A stretch of 64,000 nucleotides of DNA from Pandoraea terrigena (GCF_902459705.1 NZ_CABPRU010000001.1:62001-126000); one strand, 5' to 3'; numbered from the stretch's first letter, positions 29,362 through 38,257 are shown. The notes: generated by a model from the letters alone, not told the origin. Made by a program: numbers and translations.

Positions 29362-30414
29362 ATGCAAGCTGTCGCCAAACAGTGCCAGACGGCAGACGCC
29401 GCCGGCGCTACCGCTCCGGCCAACCCGGGCGCTCAGTCCGCACAATCCGCGAGCGCGATTTCCGCGATCGATCCGGTCGCGCTGCGCCGCGCACTTGGCA
29501 CGTTCGTGACCGGTGTCACCATCGTCACGACGCGCGACGACGAGGGTCGCCCGCGTGGCATGACGGCGAACTCCTTCACGTCCGTCTCGCTCGATCCGCC
29601 GTTGTTGCTGGTGTGTGTCGGCAAAGGGGCGGCGAGCTATCCGGTGTTTCAGGGCACTGAGCACTTTGCGGTCAATCTGCTGCATGACAGGCAGACCGAC
29701 GTGTCGAACCTGTTCGCATCGAAGTCGGCGGAAAAGTTTGCCGCCGTGGGGCACGATGTGGTTCACACCGGCGCCCCCGTGCTCACCGACTGCCTGACGT
29801 GGTTCGACTGCACCGTGCATGACCGCGTCGACGCGGGCGATCACGCGATCCTGATCGGCCGGATTCAGGCGTTCGGCACGAGCCCGGCCGCACCGCTCGG
29901 CTTCTGCCGTGGTCGCTATGCCCACGTGAAGGACCCGCTGCCGCCGGGATGGCTTTCGTCACACGACATGATCGTCGGCTATCTGATCGATGCCGACGGC
30001 AGCTTGCTCCTCGCGCAGGACGGCAAGGGCGGCTGGGTGCTGCCCAGCGCACCACGGCGCCTGACCAACGGGCGTCTGCCGCTGGCCGGCGGGGGCGAAC
30101 TGGCGCTGGTGCCGCACGACACCTTCCTCTACTCGGTGTTCGACACCGCCGAGAACGATCCCGGCTACCTGATGTACCGGGCACGTCTCGCGCAGCCGCT
30201 CTCGCAGGCCGAGTTGCCGCCGCAGTTTCGTTTCTTCCCGTTCGACCAATTGCCCTTCGACGACATCGCTTCGCGCGAGATTCGCTCCATGGTGCGCCGG
30301 TACGTGCGCGAGACCGCAGGCGGCCACTTCGGCATCTACATGGATTCACACGACGGCGGGCGCATCGCGATGGTGAGCGACGCGCAGCCGTGGACCCAAC
30401 TCTCCCAAGTCTGA
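29362..30414 (+). CDS. Flavin reductase with C-terminal Nudix-like extension
   Basis: 350 residues from ATG 29362, which has a GAGGTGA ribosome binding site; the in-frame GTG 29353 overlaps it. Residues about 30-190 form a flavin reductase (DIM6/NTAB/HpaC) domain: RRALGTFVTGVTIVTT, GMTANSFTSVSLDPPLLLV, the FAVNLL strand and GFCRGRYAHV. This domain supplies FMNH2 to a partner monooxygenase, surely the luciferase-type enzyme two genes on. The last ~150 residues (MIVGYLIDADGSLLLAQDGK, GGWVLPSAPRRLTNGRLPLA) look like a degenerate Nudix fold lacking the catalytic REx2EE box; possibly regulatory. Confidence 0.85.
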   Translation: MQAVAKQCQTADAAGATAPANPGAQSAQSASAISAIDPVALRRALGTFVTGVTIVTTRDDEGRPRGMTANSFTSVSLDPPLLLVCVGKGAASYPVFQGTEHFAVNLLHDRQTDVSNLFASKSAEKFAAVGHDVVHTGAPVLTDCLTWFDCTVHDRVDAGDHAILIGRIQAFGTSPAAPLGFCRGRYAHVKDPLPPGWLSSHDMIVGYLIDADGSLLLAQDGKGGWVLPSAPRRLTNGRLPLAGGGELALVPHDTFLYSVFDTAENDPGYLMYRARLAQPLSQAELPPQFRFFPFDQLPFDDIASREIRSMVRRYVRETAGGHFGIYMDSHDGGRIAMVSDAQPWTQLSQV

Positions 30415-30429
30415 CCCTGGAGTCTATCG

Positions 30430-31941
30430 ATGCATACGACGATTCAAACGCTGGAGGGCTCTCGCCAGCAGTTGTTTATTGACGGGCAGTTCACCGCGCC
30501 GCATAGCGCCGAGTACGTGCCGAGCTATGACCCGACGACCGGCCGCCAATGGTACGAATTCGCGCAGGCCGACGCCGTCGATGTGGACCGCGCCGTGCGC
30601 TCCGCGCGGGCCGCGCTCGTCAATCCCGCATGGCGTCGCATGACGCAGACCGAGCGCGGCAAGCTGGTGCGCAAGCTCGGCGAACTGGTGCTGGCTAACG
30701 CCGATGCGCTCGCCGCCATCGAATGCCGCGACAACGGCAAGCTGCTCAAGGAAATGCGTGCACAGATGCGCGCAATTCCCGACTCGTATCTGTATTTCGC
30801 GGGCATGGCCGACAAGCTGCAAGGCGACACCATTCCCGTCAACAAGCTCGACACGTTGAATTTCAACACGCGTGAGCCGATCGGCGTGGTGGGCATGATC
30901 ATCCCGTGGAATTCGCCGCTGATGATGCTGACCGGCACGCTCGCCCCTTGTCTGGCGATCGGCAACACCATCGTGGTCAAGCCCTCCGAACACGCGACGG
31001 CGTCCACGCTCGCGCTCGCGGAACTGGTGATCGAAGCCGGGATTCCGCCTGGTGTGGTGAATGTAGTGACGGGCGATGGTGTGACCACGGGCGATGCGCT
31101 GACGCGTCATCCGGGCATCGCCAAATACGTCTTCACAGGCAGCACGGTGACGGGCCGCAAGATCGCGGGCAATGCCGCACAAAACCTCGTGCCGTGCCAG
31201 ATGGAGCTGGGGGGCAAGTCGCCGCACGTGGTGTTCGGGGACGTGGATATCGAGCGCGCCGTCAACGGCGTGGTGTCCGGCGTGTTCGCCGCGGCGGGCC
31301 AGACGTGTGTGGCCGGCTCGCGCTGCTTCGTCGAGGCGTCGGTGTACGACCGTTTCGTCGAGGCGCTGGTCGAGCGCACGCGCCGTGTGCGGGTGGGGCA
31401 TCCGACGCATGAAAACACGGACATCGGCCCGCTGGCGTTGGCGTCGCAACTCGACAAGGTGGAGACATACGTCGCATCCGGCGTGCAGGAAGGCGCGCGC
31501 GTGGCGGCGGGCGGTCAGCGTCCGGCACGTGACGACCTCGCGGGCGGCTGGTACTACGAGCCGACCGTCATGACGCAGGCGCGCAACGAAATGCGCTTCA
31601 TGCAGGAAGAGATCTTCGGCCCGGTCGTCGGTGTGATGCCGTTCTCCGACGAGGCCGAACTGATCGAGCTCGCCAACGCCACGGAATATGGCCTGGCGGC
31701 GGGTATCTGGACCCGCGACATCGACCGTGCGCTGCGCTTCGCGCGCGACGTGGAAGCAGGCACCGTCTGGATCAACACCTATCGCTCGGCCGCCTATATG
31801 TCGGCCAACGGCGGCACCAAACACAGCGGCTATGGACGTCGCGGCGGCTTCGAAGTGATGCGCGAGTTCTCGCGCCTGAAGAACGTCGTGATCGATTACT
31901 CCGGGGCGATGCAAGACCCGTTCGTGATCCGTCTGCGCTGA
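30430..31941 (+). CDS. Aldehyde dehydrogenase (TgnC-like?)
   Basis: 503 residues. ALDH superfamily: IIPWNSPLMML, FTGSTVTGRK, MELGGKSPHVVFGDVD, and the catalytic Cys in AAGQTCVAGSR; GTKHSGYGRRGGFEVMREF closes the domain. In the trigonelline pathway an ALDH of this class (TgnC) oxidises the hydroxybutyrolactone/aldehyde left after ring opening, and its position between flavin reductase and luciferase-type oxygenase fits. The substrate is inferred from context only. 15 bp after the flavin reductase gene, so co-transcribed. Confidence 0.88.
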   Translation: MHTTIQTLEGSRQQLFIDGQFTAPHSAEYVPSYDPTTGRQWYEFAQADAVDVDRAVRSARAALVNPAWRRMTQTERGKLVRKLGELVLANADALAAIECRDNGKLLKEMRAQMRAIPDSYLYFAGMADKLQGDTIPVNKLDTLNFNTREPIGVVGMIIPWNSPLMMLTGTLAPCLAIGNTIVVKPSEHATASTLALAELVIEAGIPPGVVNVVTGDGVTTGDALTRHPGIAKYVFTGSTVTGRKIAGNAAQNLVPCQMELGGKSPHVVFGDVDIERAVNGVVSGVFAAAGQTCVAGSRCFVEASVYDRFVEALVERTRRVRVGHPTHENTDIGPLALASQLDKVETYVASGVQEGARVAAGGQRPARDDLAGGWYYEPTVMTQARNEMRFMQEEIFGPVVGVMPFSDEAELIELANATEYGLAAGIWTRDIDRALRFARDVEAGTVWINTYRSAAYMSANGGTKHSGYGRRGGFEVMREFSRLKNVVIDYSGAMQDPFVIRLR

Positions 31942-31977
31942 TCTCACTACACGCCACACTCACTGGAGACACACCCC

Positions 31978-33120
31978 ATGAAATTCTCCGTTTCGCTCAG
32001 CATGGAGCGCTTCTCGCCGCAGGACACGATGAGCGACGCCGTGCGCAACATGCTGCACCTTGCGCGCATCGCCGACGAAGGCGGCTTCGAGACGCTGTGG
32101 ACCGCCGAGCACCACACCATCGAATGCACCATCTCGCCGAATCCGTTCATCACGCTGACGTGGCTGTCGCAGCATACCGAGCAGATTCGTCTGGGCACGG
32201 CCACCATCGTCGCGCCGTACTGGTCGCCGATCCGCCTCGCGGGCGAAGCGGCGATGTGCGATCACCTGACCGGCGGGCGCCTCGAATTCGGTATCGCCCG
32301 TGGGGCCTATCAGTACGAGTTCGATCGCATGGCCGGCGGCATTCCGCAGCAAGAGGGCGTGGCGTATATGAAGGAGCTGGTACCTGCGGTGAAGAAGCTG
32401 TGGGAGGGCGATTACGCGCACGAGGGGCACTACTGGAAATTCCCGCTGGCGACGTCGGTGCCGAAGCCGCTGCAACAGCCGCATCCGCCGATCTGGGTCG
32501 CGACACGTGACCCGGGCAGCTTCGACTGGGCCGTGGGGGTGGGCGCGAACATTCTGTCGACGCCGCTCGCCGCCCCTGTCTCCGAAGTCGCCGTGCTGGG
32601 CGAGAAGTTCCGCAAGGCGGTGGCCGATCATCCGGAGCGCCCGCGTCCGCGCTTCATGATGCTGCGCCGCACCTGTGTGTACGACCGTCCGCAGGACTGG
32701 GAAGTCGCGGTGCGTCACAGCGTGGACTTCGGACGCACGTTCGAGAACCTGATGCAGAACATCGGCTCGGTGACCAACGGATTCCCGGAGGCGGTGCCGT
32801 ATGAGGCCGTTGTCGGACGTGCCAACTACGATCCGGCGTCGATCCGCGAAAACCTGATGTTCGGCACGCCCGACGAGATCGTGCGCAAGCTCGAAGTCTA
32901 CGAAGCGCAGGGCGTCGACCAGTTCTGTCTTGGCCTGTCGTTCAACCTGCCGTTCGAGCTGCAAGTGAAGACGCTGCGCCTGTTCATCGATGAGGTGATG
33001 CCGCACTTTGCGGCGCGCGAAGCTCGCCGCGCCAAAGAGGCGCAGGAAGCGCAGGCCTCGCAGGCAGCGCATTCGCACGCCGCCGAGCGCCCGGCGGCGT
33101 TGGCCTCGGCAGGCCGCTGA
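31978..33120 (+). CDS. LLM-class (luciferase-like) flavin-dependent monooxygenase
   Basis: 380 residues, bacterial luciferase-type TIM barrel: LARIADEGGFETLWTAEHHT, IRLGTATIVAPYWSPIRLAG, DHLTGGRLEFGIARGAYQYE and FGTPDEIVRKLEVY. It uses FMNH2 delivered by the reductase encoded upstream to insert oxygen, typically next to nitrogen or sulfur. With its neighbours it matches the TgnA/TgnB pair that opens the N-methylpyridinium ring of trigonelline. The C-terminal 40 residues are Ala/Glu-rich and probably disordered. Confidence 0.87.
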   Translation: MKFSVSLSMERFSPQDTMSDAVRNMLHLARIADEGGFETLWTAEHHTIECTISPNPFITLTWLSQHTEQIRLGTATIVAPYWSPIRLAGEAAMCDHLTGGRLEFGIARGAYQYEFDRMAGGIPQQEGVAYMKELVPAVKKLWEGDYAHEGHYWKFPLATSVPKPLQQPHPPIWVATRDPGSFDWAVGVGANILSTPLAAPVSEVAVLGEKFRKAVADHPERPRPRFMMLRRTCVYDRPQDWEVAVRHSVDFGRTFENLMQNIGSVTNGFPEAVPYEAVVGRANYDPASIRENLMFGTPDEIVRKLEVYEAQGVDQFCLGLSFNLPFELQVKTLRLFIDEVMPHFAAREARRAKEAQEAQASQAAHSHAAERPAALASAGR

Positions 33121-33122
33121 CC

Positions 33123-34031
33123 ATGGGCGCGCGTGCTATGACTCAACCTCCCGAGCGTCCTGAACGTTCCGAATCGTCTGAAGCTACCGACGCCCCGCGT
33201 GAGCAGACATTGCAAGTGGGCGACGTCACGCTCGCCTACCGTCTGCTCGGGCGTGGCTCTCGTGCGCTCGTTTGCATTCACGGCGTGGGCTCGTATCAGG
33301 AAGCGTGGGACGACGTGGCTGCCGCACTGGCCGACGATTTCCGCATCCTGACCTTCGACCTGCGCGGCCACGGCCGGTCGTCGCGGGTGAAGGGGCGCTA
33401 CGAGATCGACGACTTCTTGACGGACGCGCTGGCGCTGGCCGATCACGTGGGCTTCACCACGTTCGATCTGGCGGGCTTCTCGCTGGGTGGGTTGATTGCC
33501 CAGCGGCTTGCGCTGTCGCATCCGTCACGGCTGCGCCGTCTGGCGTTGCTCGCGACGGTGTCGGGGCGCACCCGCGAGGAGCGTGAGCGTGTGCTGGCAC
33601 GTCTTGCCGCACTGCAAAGCGGGGAGCGCGGCGCGCATTACGACGCATCGCTCTCACGCTGGCTGACCGAGGACTTTCAGGTGAAGCACCCGGCGCGGAT
33701 CGCCTACTTGCGAGAGCGCAACGCCCAGAACGACCCGGATTGCTACGCGTCGGCGTATCGCGTGCTGGCGGAGACGGATTTCGGCGGGTTCATCGATCAG
33801 ATTCGCATACCGACGCTCATCGTCACCGGCGAAGACGATCAGGGGTCGAACCCGCGCATGGCCCAATTCATGCATGAGTGCATCGTCGGCTCGCAGTTGG
33901 CCATCCTGCCCGGCATGCGGCACTCGATTTTGGTCGAGGCGTCGGGGCAGGTGGCGGATCTGATGCGGGATTTCCTTGCCGGTGACAGCGAGAACGCGGG
34001 CGCCAGCGAAGGAGCCGGGAGCGGAGCATGA
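33123..34031 (+). CDS. Alpha/beta hydrolase
   Basis: 302 residues, 2 bp after the monooxygenase gene. After a charged 30-residue leader comes the hydrolase fold: oxyanion HGVGSYQEAWDD, nucleophile in AGFSLGGLIAQR, acid in VTGEDDQGSNP, catalytic His in LPGMRHSILVE. In trigonelline breakdown an alpha/beta hydrolase (TgnD) cleaves the N-methylformamido-methylene succinate to succinate semialdehyde, formate and methylamine; an equivalent amide/enamide hydrolysis is the likely role. Cytoplasmic, no signal peptide. Confidence 0.87.
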   Translation: MGARAMTQPPERPERSESSEATDAPREQTLQVGDVTLAYRLLGRGSRALVCIHGVGSYQEAWDDVAAALADDFRILTFDLRGHGRSSRVKGRYEIDDFLTDALALADHVGFTTFDLAGFSLGGLIAQRLALSHPSRLRRLALLATVSGRTREERERVLARLAALQSGERGAHYDASLSRWLTEDFQVKHPARIAYLRERNAQNDPDCYASAYRVLAETDFGGFIDQIRIPTLIVTGEDDQGSNPRMAQFMHECIVGSQLAILPGMRHSILVEASGQVADLMRDFLAGDSENAGASEGAGSGA

Positions 34032-34405
34032 TTGTCGAAGAGCGCATTTACCGCATCCGGAACGGCTGCATGAGTCAGTACCTGAATCTCGTGCGTACTG
34101 AGGGGCTGGCCATCCAGCAGCCCATTCTGGGGCATCTCGTCGGGTACTTCACGACCGATATCGGGCCGTTGAGTCAGGTGACGCATCTCTGGGCGTATCC
34201 CAGTCTGGACGAGCGGGCACGCCGCCGCGCGTCGCTCGCGCAGGACAAGCGCTGGCAGGCGTTCATTCCGCGTCTGTCCGAATTGATTGAACAGGCAGAG
34301 AACCGCATTCTGATACCGACCGATTTTTCCCCGCTCACGGCGTTCACGCCGCAGGCACCCCAGGCAACTGATGTAAAGGAATCATGGGAGACAAGCCGTG
34401 ACTGA
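34028..34405 (+). CDS. NIPSNAP-family protein
   Basis: 125 residues; its ATG overlaps the hydrolase stop by 4 bp and its end overlaps the next gene by 8 bp, so translation is coupled. It begins MIVEERIYRIRNGCMSQYLN, and LVGYFTTDIGPLSQVTHLWAY with LDERARRRASLAQDKRWQ is the NIPSNAP dimeric ferredoxin-like fold. Bacterial members accompany many catabolic operons; their biochemical role is unsettled. Confidence 0.85.
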   Translation: MIVEERIYRIRNGCMSQYLNLVRTEGLAIQQPILGHLVGYFTTDIGPLSQVTHLWAYPSLDERARRRASLAQDKRWQAFIPRLSELIEQAENRILIPTDFSPLTAFTPQAPQATDVKESWETSRD

Positions 34406-35444
34406 CCGACTGAGAATCGAAAACCTGTACAAGGTCTTCGCCGACAAGCCGGCGCGTGCGCTGGCCATGTTGCGCGACGGCAAACGCAAGTCCGACGTGC
34501 TCGAAACGCTGGGCCAGGTCGTTGGCCTGGACGACGTGTCGCTGACCGTGCCGTCCGGCGCCATCTACATGGTCATGGGGCTGTCGGGCTCGGGGAAATC
34601 GACGCTTGCGCGCTGCATCAACCGGCTTAACGAGCCGTCCGATGGCCGGATTCTGCTCGACGGTGAAGACATCTGCGCACTCGACGAACGCGGACTGCGC
34701 GAGGTGCGCCGCAGTCGCATCTCGATGGTGTTCCAGCACTTCGCGCTGCTGCCGAATCGTCGTGTGATCGAAAACGTCGAGTTTGGCCTCAAGCTGCGCG
34801 GCATGCCGGCGGCCGAGCGTCGCCGCCGGGCCGAGGAAGTGCTGAGCGTGGTGGGGCTGGCGCGTTGGGCATATCACATGCCGCACGAACTGAGCGGCGG
34901 CATGCGTCAGCGGGTGGGCCTCGCCCGCGCACTCGCGACCGAAGCCGACGTGCTGATCATGGACGAGGCATTCAGCGCGCTTGATCCGCTGATCCGCACC
35001 GAGATGCAGGACGAGTTGCTGCGACTCCAACACGCGCTCAACAAGACCATTCTTTTCATCACCCACGACTTTCAGGAAGCGCTCAAGCTCGGCACGCGCA
35101 TCGCGATCATGGCCGACGGCCGCCTCGTACGCGAAGGCACACCGCAGCAGATCGTGCTGGAGCCGGGGAGCGACTACGTGGCGGCATTCACACGCGACGT
35201 CGACCGTGCGCGGCTGTTCGACGCCCGCTCGGTCATGAAGCCGCTCGATGCCGCGCGCGACCCCAATCAGCGAATCGTTTGCGTGCCATCGGACATGCGT
35301 CTGGTGGACGTCGCCGCACGCGTGCGGTTTGACGAGCCGGTAGGCGTTACCGACGACGATGGCAAGTTGATCGGCGTTCTGGATGTAAATCAGCTACTTG
35401 CCCGGATTGGCACCGCTGCGGGCGCAGGAGACCACCATGCTTAA
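34398..35444 (+). CDS. Quaternary-amine type ABC transporter, ATP-binding protein (ProV/OpuAA-like)
   Basis: 348 residues from GTG 34398. Walker A GLSGSGKST, Q-loop MVFQHFALLPNR, signature LSGGMRQRVGLARAL, Walker B LIMDEAFSALDP, then HDFQEAL. The N-terminus IENLYKVFADKPARALAMLRDG with a long pre-Walker region, and a CBS-like C-terminal part (IVCVPSDMRLVDVAARVRF...), are typical of glycine betaine/proline importers. It energises uptake of a quaternary ammonium compound. Overlaps the permease gene by 8 bp. Confidence 0.92.
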   Translation: MTDRLRIENLYKVFADKPARALAMLRDGKRKSDVLETLGQVVGLDDVSLTVPSGAIYMVMGLSGSGKSTLARCINRLNEPSDGRILLDGEDICALDERGLREVRRSRISMVFQHFALLPNRRVIENVEFGLKLRGMPAAERRRRAEEVLSVVGLARWAYHMPHELSGGMRQRVGLARALATEADVLIMDEAFSALDPLIRTEMQDELLRLQHALNKTILFITHDFQEALKLGTRIAIMADGRLVREGTPQQIVLEPGSDYVAAFTRDVDRARLFDARSVMKPLDAARDPNQRIVCVPSDMRLVDVAARVRFDEPVGVTDDDGKLIGVLDVNQLLARIGTAAGAGDHHA

Positions 35445-36393
35445 TGCCGATCGACTCGCGGTATTCCCTATCGATCAATGGATTCAGGAAGGGGTGCAGT
35501 GGATGGCGATGCACATGCGTCCGCTGTTCCTGCTGATCAAATGGCCTGTCGAGCAGTTGCTGACCTTCAACGACAGTGTGATCCACGCCGCACCGTTTCC
35601 GGTGCTGGTCGTGATCGCCTTCCTGATTTGCTGGCGATTGGCCAGCCTGAGCGTGGCGGTGTTCAGCGCGGTGGTGTTCGTGGCGATCGCCGTGCTCGGC
35701 GTCTGGAACGAGGCGATGACGACGCTCTCGCTCATCATGACAGCGATTTTTTTCTGTGCGCTCATCGGCATTCCGATCGGCATCTGGAGCGCGCGTAGCG
35801 AACGCGTTTGGTTGGTGGTGCGGCCGGTGCTCGACATCATGCAGACGACACCGACGTTCGTGTATCTCGTGCCGGTGGTGATGCTCTTCGGCGTGGGCAA
35901 TGTGCCGGGTGAAGTCGCTGTGGTTACCGCTGCGATGCCGCCGCTTATCCGTTTCACGCATCTGGGGATTCGCATGGTCGAGCACGAGATCGTGGAGGCG
36001 GGGCTCGCATTCGGTGCGGACAAGCGTCAGCTGCTGTGGGAAGTGCAATTTCCCCTGGCGATTCCGACCATTCTCGGCGGTCTGAACCAGACTGTGCTGA
36101 CCGCGATGGTGATGTCGGTCGTGGTGGCGATGATCGGCGCGGAAGGCCTCGGGCTGGTGGTGCTGCAGGGATTGGGGCGTCTCGATGTGGGACGTGCGGC
36201 CGTTGGCGGCATCGCCATCGTGCTCCTCGCCATGATGCTCGATCGCTTCACGCAGAAGCTCGCGAGAACCCGGCCACGCGACCAACAGACATTCCGTGCC
36301 GTCATCTGGCGCTTGTTTCGCGGGGAGCCGAAGCGGCAAGGCGGCGCCGGTGTGGGGCCGACGACGCAGGCAGACGCGCGCGAAGCCCTCTGA
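35437..36393 (+). CDS. Quaternary-amine type ABC transporter, permease (ProW-like)
   Basis: 318 residues from ATG 35437, overlapping the ATPase stop. Six or more TM segments; MTAIFFCALIGIPIGIWSAR and MQTTPTFVYLVPVVMLFGVG, then EAGLAFGADKRQLLWEVQFP, the EAA coupling loop. FPIDQWIQEGVQWMAMHMRP is the ProW N-terminal region. Forms the inner-membrane channel with the ATPase encoded upstream. Confidence 0.92.
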   Translation: MLNADRLAVFPIDQWIQEGVQWMAMHMRPLFLLIKWPVEQLLTFNDSVIHAAPFPVLVVIAFLICWRLASLSVAVFSAVVFVAIAVLGVWNEAMTTLSLIMTAIFFCALIGIPIGIWSARSERVWLVVRPVLDIMQTTPTFVYLVPVVMLFGVGNVPGEVAVVTAAMPPLIRFTHLGIRMVEHEIVEAGLAFGADKRQLLWEVQFPLAIPTILGGLNQTVLTAMVMSVVVAMIGAEGLGLVVLQGLGRLDVGRAAVGGIAIVLLAMMLDRFTQKLARTRPRDQQTFRAVIWRLFRGEPKRQGGAGVGPTTQADAREAL

Positions 36394-36452
36394 GCACGAG
36401 CACTGACCCTTTGAACCGCTGAAACCCGGTTTCGCAACGAATGGAAGGCTGG

Positions 36453-36480
36453 CCCTGACGACGGGGTGTTGACGTCAGGG
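36453..36480 (+). repeat. Intercistronic hairpin between permease and binding-protein genes
   Basis: Perfect 8-bp arms ccctgacg (36453-36460) and cgtcaggg (36473-36480) in the only long gap (171 bp) within the operon. No T tract. The place suits an mRNA-stabilising or partial-termination element that sets different levels of membrane parts and binding protein. Confidence 0.4.
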
Positions 36481-36564
36481 ACCGGCACCCGTGCCCGCAT
36501 GCGCACGTCAGGCGGGCCGATAACTCGACGATCCGACGGATCGAACACGTCTTGGAGAGCAGCA

Positions 36565-37587
36565 ATGAAAGGATTGGTAAAGGCATTTGCCTCGTTCACG
36601 CTTTCGCTTGTCGCGGCGGGCGCGTTGCACGCGCAGACGCTTCCGGGCACGGGAAAGACGATTCGCTACGCGCAGAGCGATAGCTTCGGCGGGAATTACG
36701 TCGTCGCCCAGATCGTCTCGAAGGCATTCAAGGGGCTGGGCTACGACGTCAAGCTCAGCACGATGAACACCACGCTGTTCTTCCAGGCGGTAGCACAGGG
36801 CGATATCGATATCGCGACCGACGTGAACTTCCCGCAGCGCGAACCGGGCTTTCGCGCCGTGGCGGCGCAGGCCATGGTGGTTGGCTCCGGCCTGATTTCG
36901 GGCGATGGCATCAACGGCTATCTCATCGACAAGAAGACGGCGCTGCAATATCACATCACCAGTCTTGAGCAGATGAAGGACCCTAAGATCGCCGGACTCT
37001 TCGGCAGGGACGGCAAGGCCGAGTTGATCAGTTGCGACCCGGGCTGGAGCTGTGGCGATGTCGTCGATTATCAGATCGACAAGTTCGGCCTGAAGCCGAC
37101 GGTCAAGGCGGTGCGCGGCAAGTATGAAGCGCTGATGGTCGAGGCGGTGACGAAGATCAAACAGGGCAAGCCGGCATTCTTCTATGCGTGGAGCCCGTCG
37201 TGGGTGACGAACGCGCTCGTGCCGGGCGTGGATGTCGTGTGGCTGCCGACGCCGGCGGACGCGCTGCCGCCGAACGTCCCGAACAAGGGCTCGGCGCTCG
37301 TGAACAACGTAGAAGGGTGTGCGGGCGGCGCGAATCCGTGCCGCATGGCGATGGCGTCGTGGAACTGGGGCTCGGTCGCAAACAAGCAGTTCATTGCCGC
37401 GAACCCGGCCGTGAAGGCGCTCATCGAGCAGATTCGTTTCCCAGGCAAGACGTGGTCGCAGTGGGAGGCCACCATCAGCAAGGAAGGCGGCTCGCCGGCG
37501 CTGATAGCGAAACTCTCCGACGAGTGGATCGCCGCCAACAAGGCGCAGATGGATCAGTGGGTGGCGACCGCGGCCAAGGCGAAGTAA
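36565..37587 (+). CDS. Quaternary-amine type ABC transporter, periplasmic binding protein (ProX/OpuAC-like)
   Basis: 340 residues from ATG 36565, after a GGAGAG ribosome binding site. Signal peptide MKGLVKAFASFTLSLVAAGA with cleavage after LHA-Q. The mature part carries IRYAQSDSFGGNYVVAQIVS, TDVNFPQREPGF, CDPGWSCGDVVDYQIDKFGL and FFYAWSPSWVTNALVPGVD, the OpuAC fold with Trp/Tyr residues suited to caging a quaternary amine. The two cysteines in SCDPGWSC could form a disulfide. Captures the substrate for the importer encoded just upstream. Confidence 0.9.
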   Translation: MKGLVKAFASFTLSLVAAGALHAQTLPGTGKTIRYAQSDSFGGNYVVAQIVSKAFKGLGYDVKLSTMNTTLFFQAVAQGDIDIATDVNFPQREPGFRAVAAQAMVVGSGLISGDGINGYLIDKKTALQYHITSLEQMKDPKIAGLFGRDGKAELISCDPGWSCGDVVDYQIDKFGLKPTVKAVRGKYEALMVEAVTKIKQGKPAFFYAWSPSWVTNALVPGVDVVWLPTPADALPPNVPNKGSALVNNVEGCAGGANPCRMAMASWNWGSVANKQFIAANPAVKALIEQIRFPGKTWSQWEATISKEGGSPALIAKLSDEWIAANKAQMDQWVATAAKAK

Positions 37588-37619
37588 TTGCCGCAAGGGA
37601 AAAAGAGGGAGGGCGTTCA

Positions 37620-37994
37620 ATGAATCCGGAATTGTTCGAGAAGGGGCTAAAGACACGCCGCGAGGTGCTGGGCAGCGAGTATGTGGACAAGTCGATTGCG
37701 TCGGCCGATGCTTTCAACCGCCCGATGCAGGAACTGGTGACGGAGTACTGCTGGGGCGAGATCTGGAATCGCCCGGGTATCGACCGGCGCACCCGGAGCT
37801 TGCTGAATCTGGGCATGCTCGCGGTCATGAACCGTCCGCACGAACTGAAGCTGCATGTGCGCGGCGCGCTGACCAACGGCGTGACGAAGGAGGAAATCAC
37901 GGAGGTGTTCCTACAAGCCGCGATCTACGCCGGTGTGCCTGCGGCGATCGACAGCTTCCGTGTCGCACGTGAAGTGTTCGACTCTCAGACGTGA
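37620..37994 (+). CDS. Carboxymuconolactone decarboxylase family protein
   Basis: 124 residues; gamma-CMD type without the CxxC of AhpD. CWGEIWNRPGIDRRTRSLLN, MNRPHELKLHVRGAL, VTKEEITEVFLQAAIYAGVP. In the protocatechuate pathway the family decarboxylates gamma-carboxymuconolactone, but many paralogues act elsewhere as isomerases or decarboxylases. 32 bp after the binding-protein gene and last in the operon; a downstream catabolic step is likely, the exact reaction unknown. Confidence 0.88.
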   Translation: MNPELFEKGLKTRREVLGSEYVDKSIASADAFNRPMQELVTEYCWGEIWNRPGIDRRTRSLLNLGMLAVMNRPHELKLHVRGALTNGVTKEEITEVFLQAAIYAGVPAAIDSFRVAREVFDSQT

Positions 37995-38124
37995 GCATGA
38001 GTGGCGACCGGCGATGGCGTCCGAGGATGTCGTCGCCGGTGCGGGAGGTGTTTGGGGTGTTTCGCCTCAGGACCTTATCGTGGCATACCCCAACACCATG
38101 AACTGGCGAGCGTGGCTACCCGAA

Positions 38125-38202
38125 CGCTACTACTTCTGCGCCGAAGTAGGCCAGTCGCGCCAACTCCGTCGGGTTCAACAAGAAATGTGTGGCGGTACTC
38201 GG
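38125..38202 (-). repeat. Partial inverted copy of the dispersed repeat
   Basis: aacgctactacttc at 38124-38137 is the exact complement of 15407-15420 in copy A, and homology continues through taggccagtcgcgccaact. It faces the direct copy B 55 bp away, as two ends of a collapsed mobile element would. Confidence 0.6.
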
Positions 38203-38257
38203 CGTAAGTCTTTGATTTTTCGTGTGCGGCGTCTTATCAACTCTGGCGCCCTACGCC

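Noticed and set aside
30424-31959. 511-codon open frame antisense to the aldehyde dehydrogenase gene
   Set aside because: Follows the ALDH codon pattern exactly on the reverse strand; no motif.
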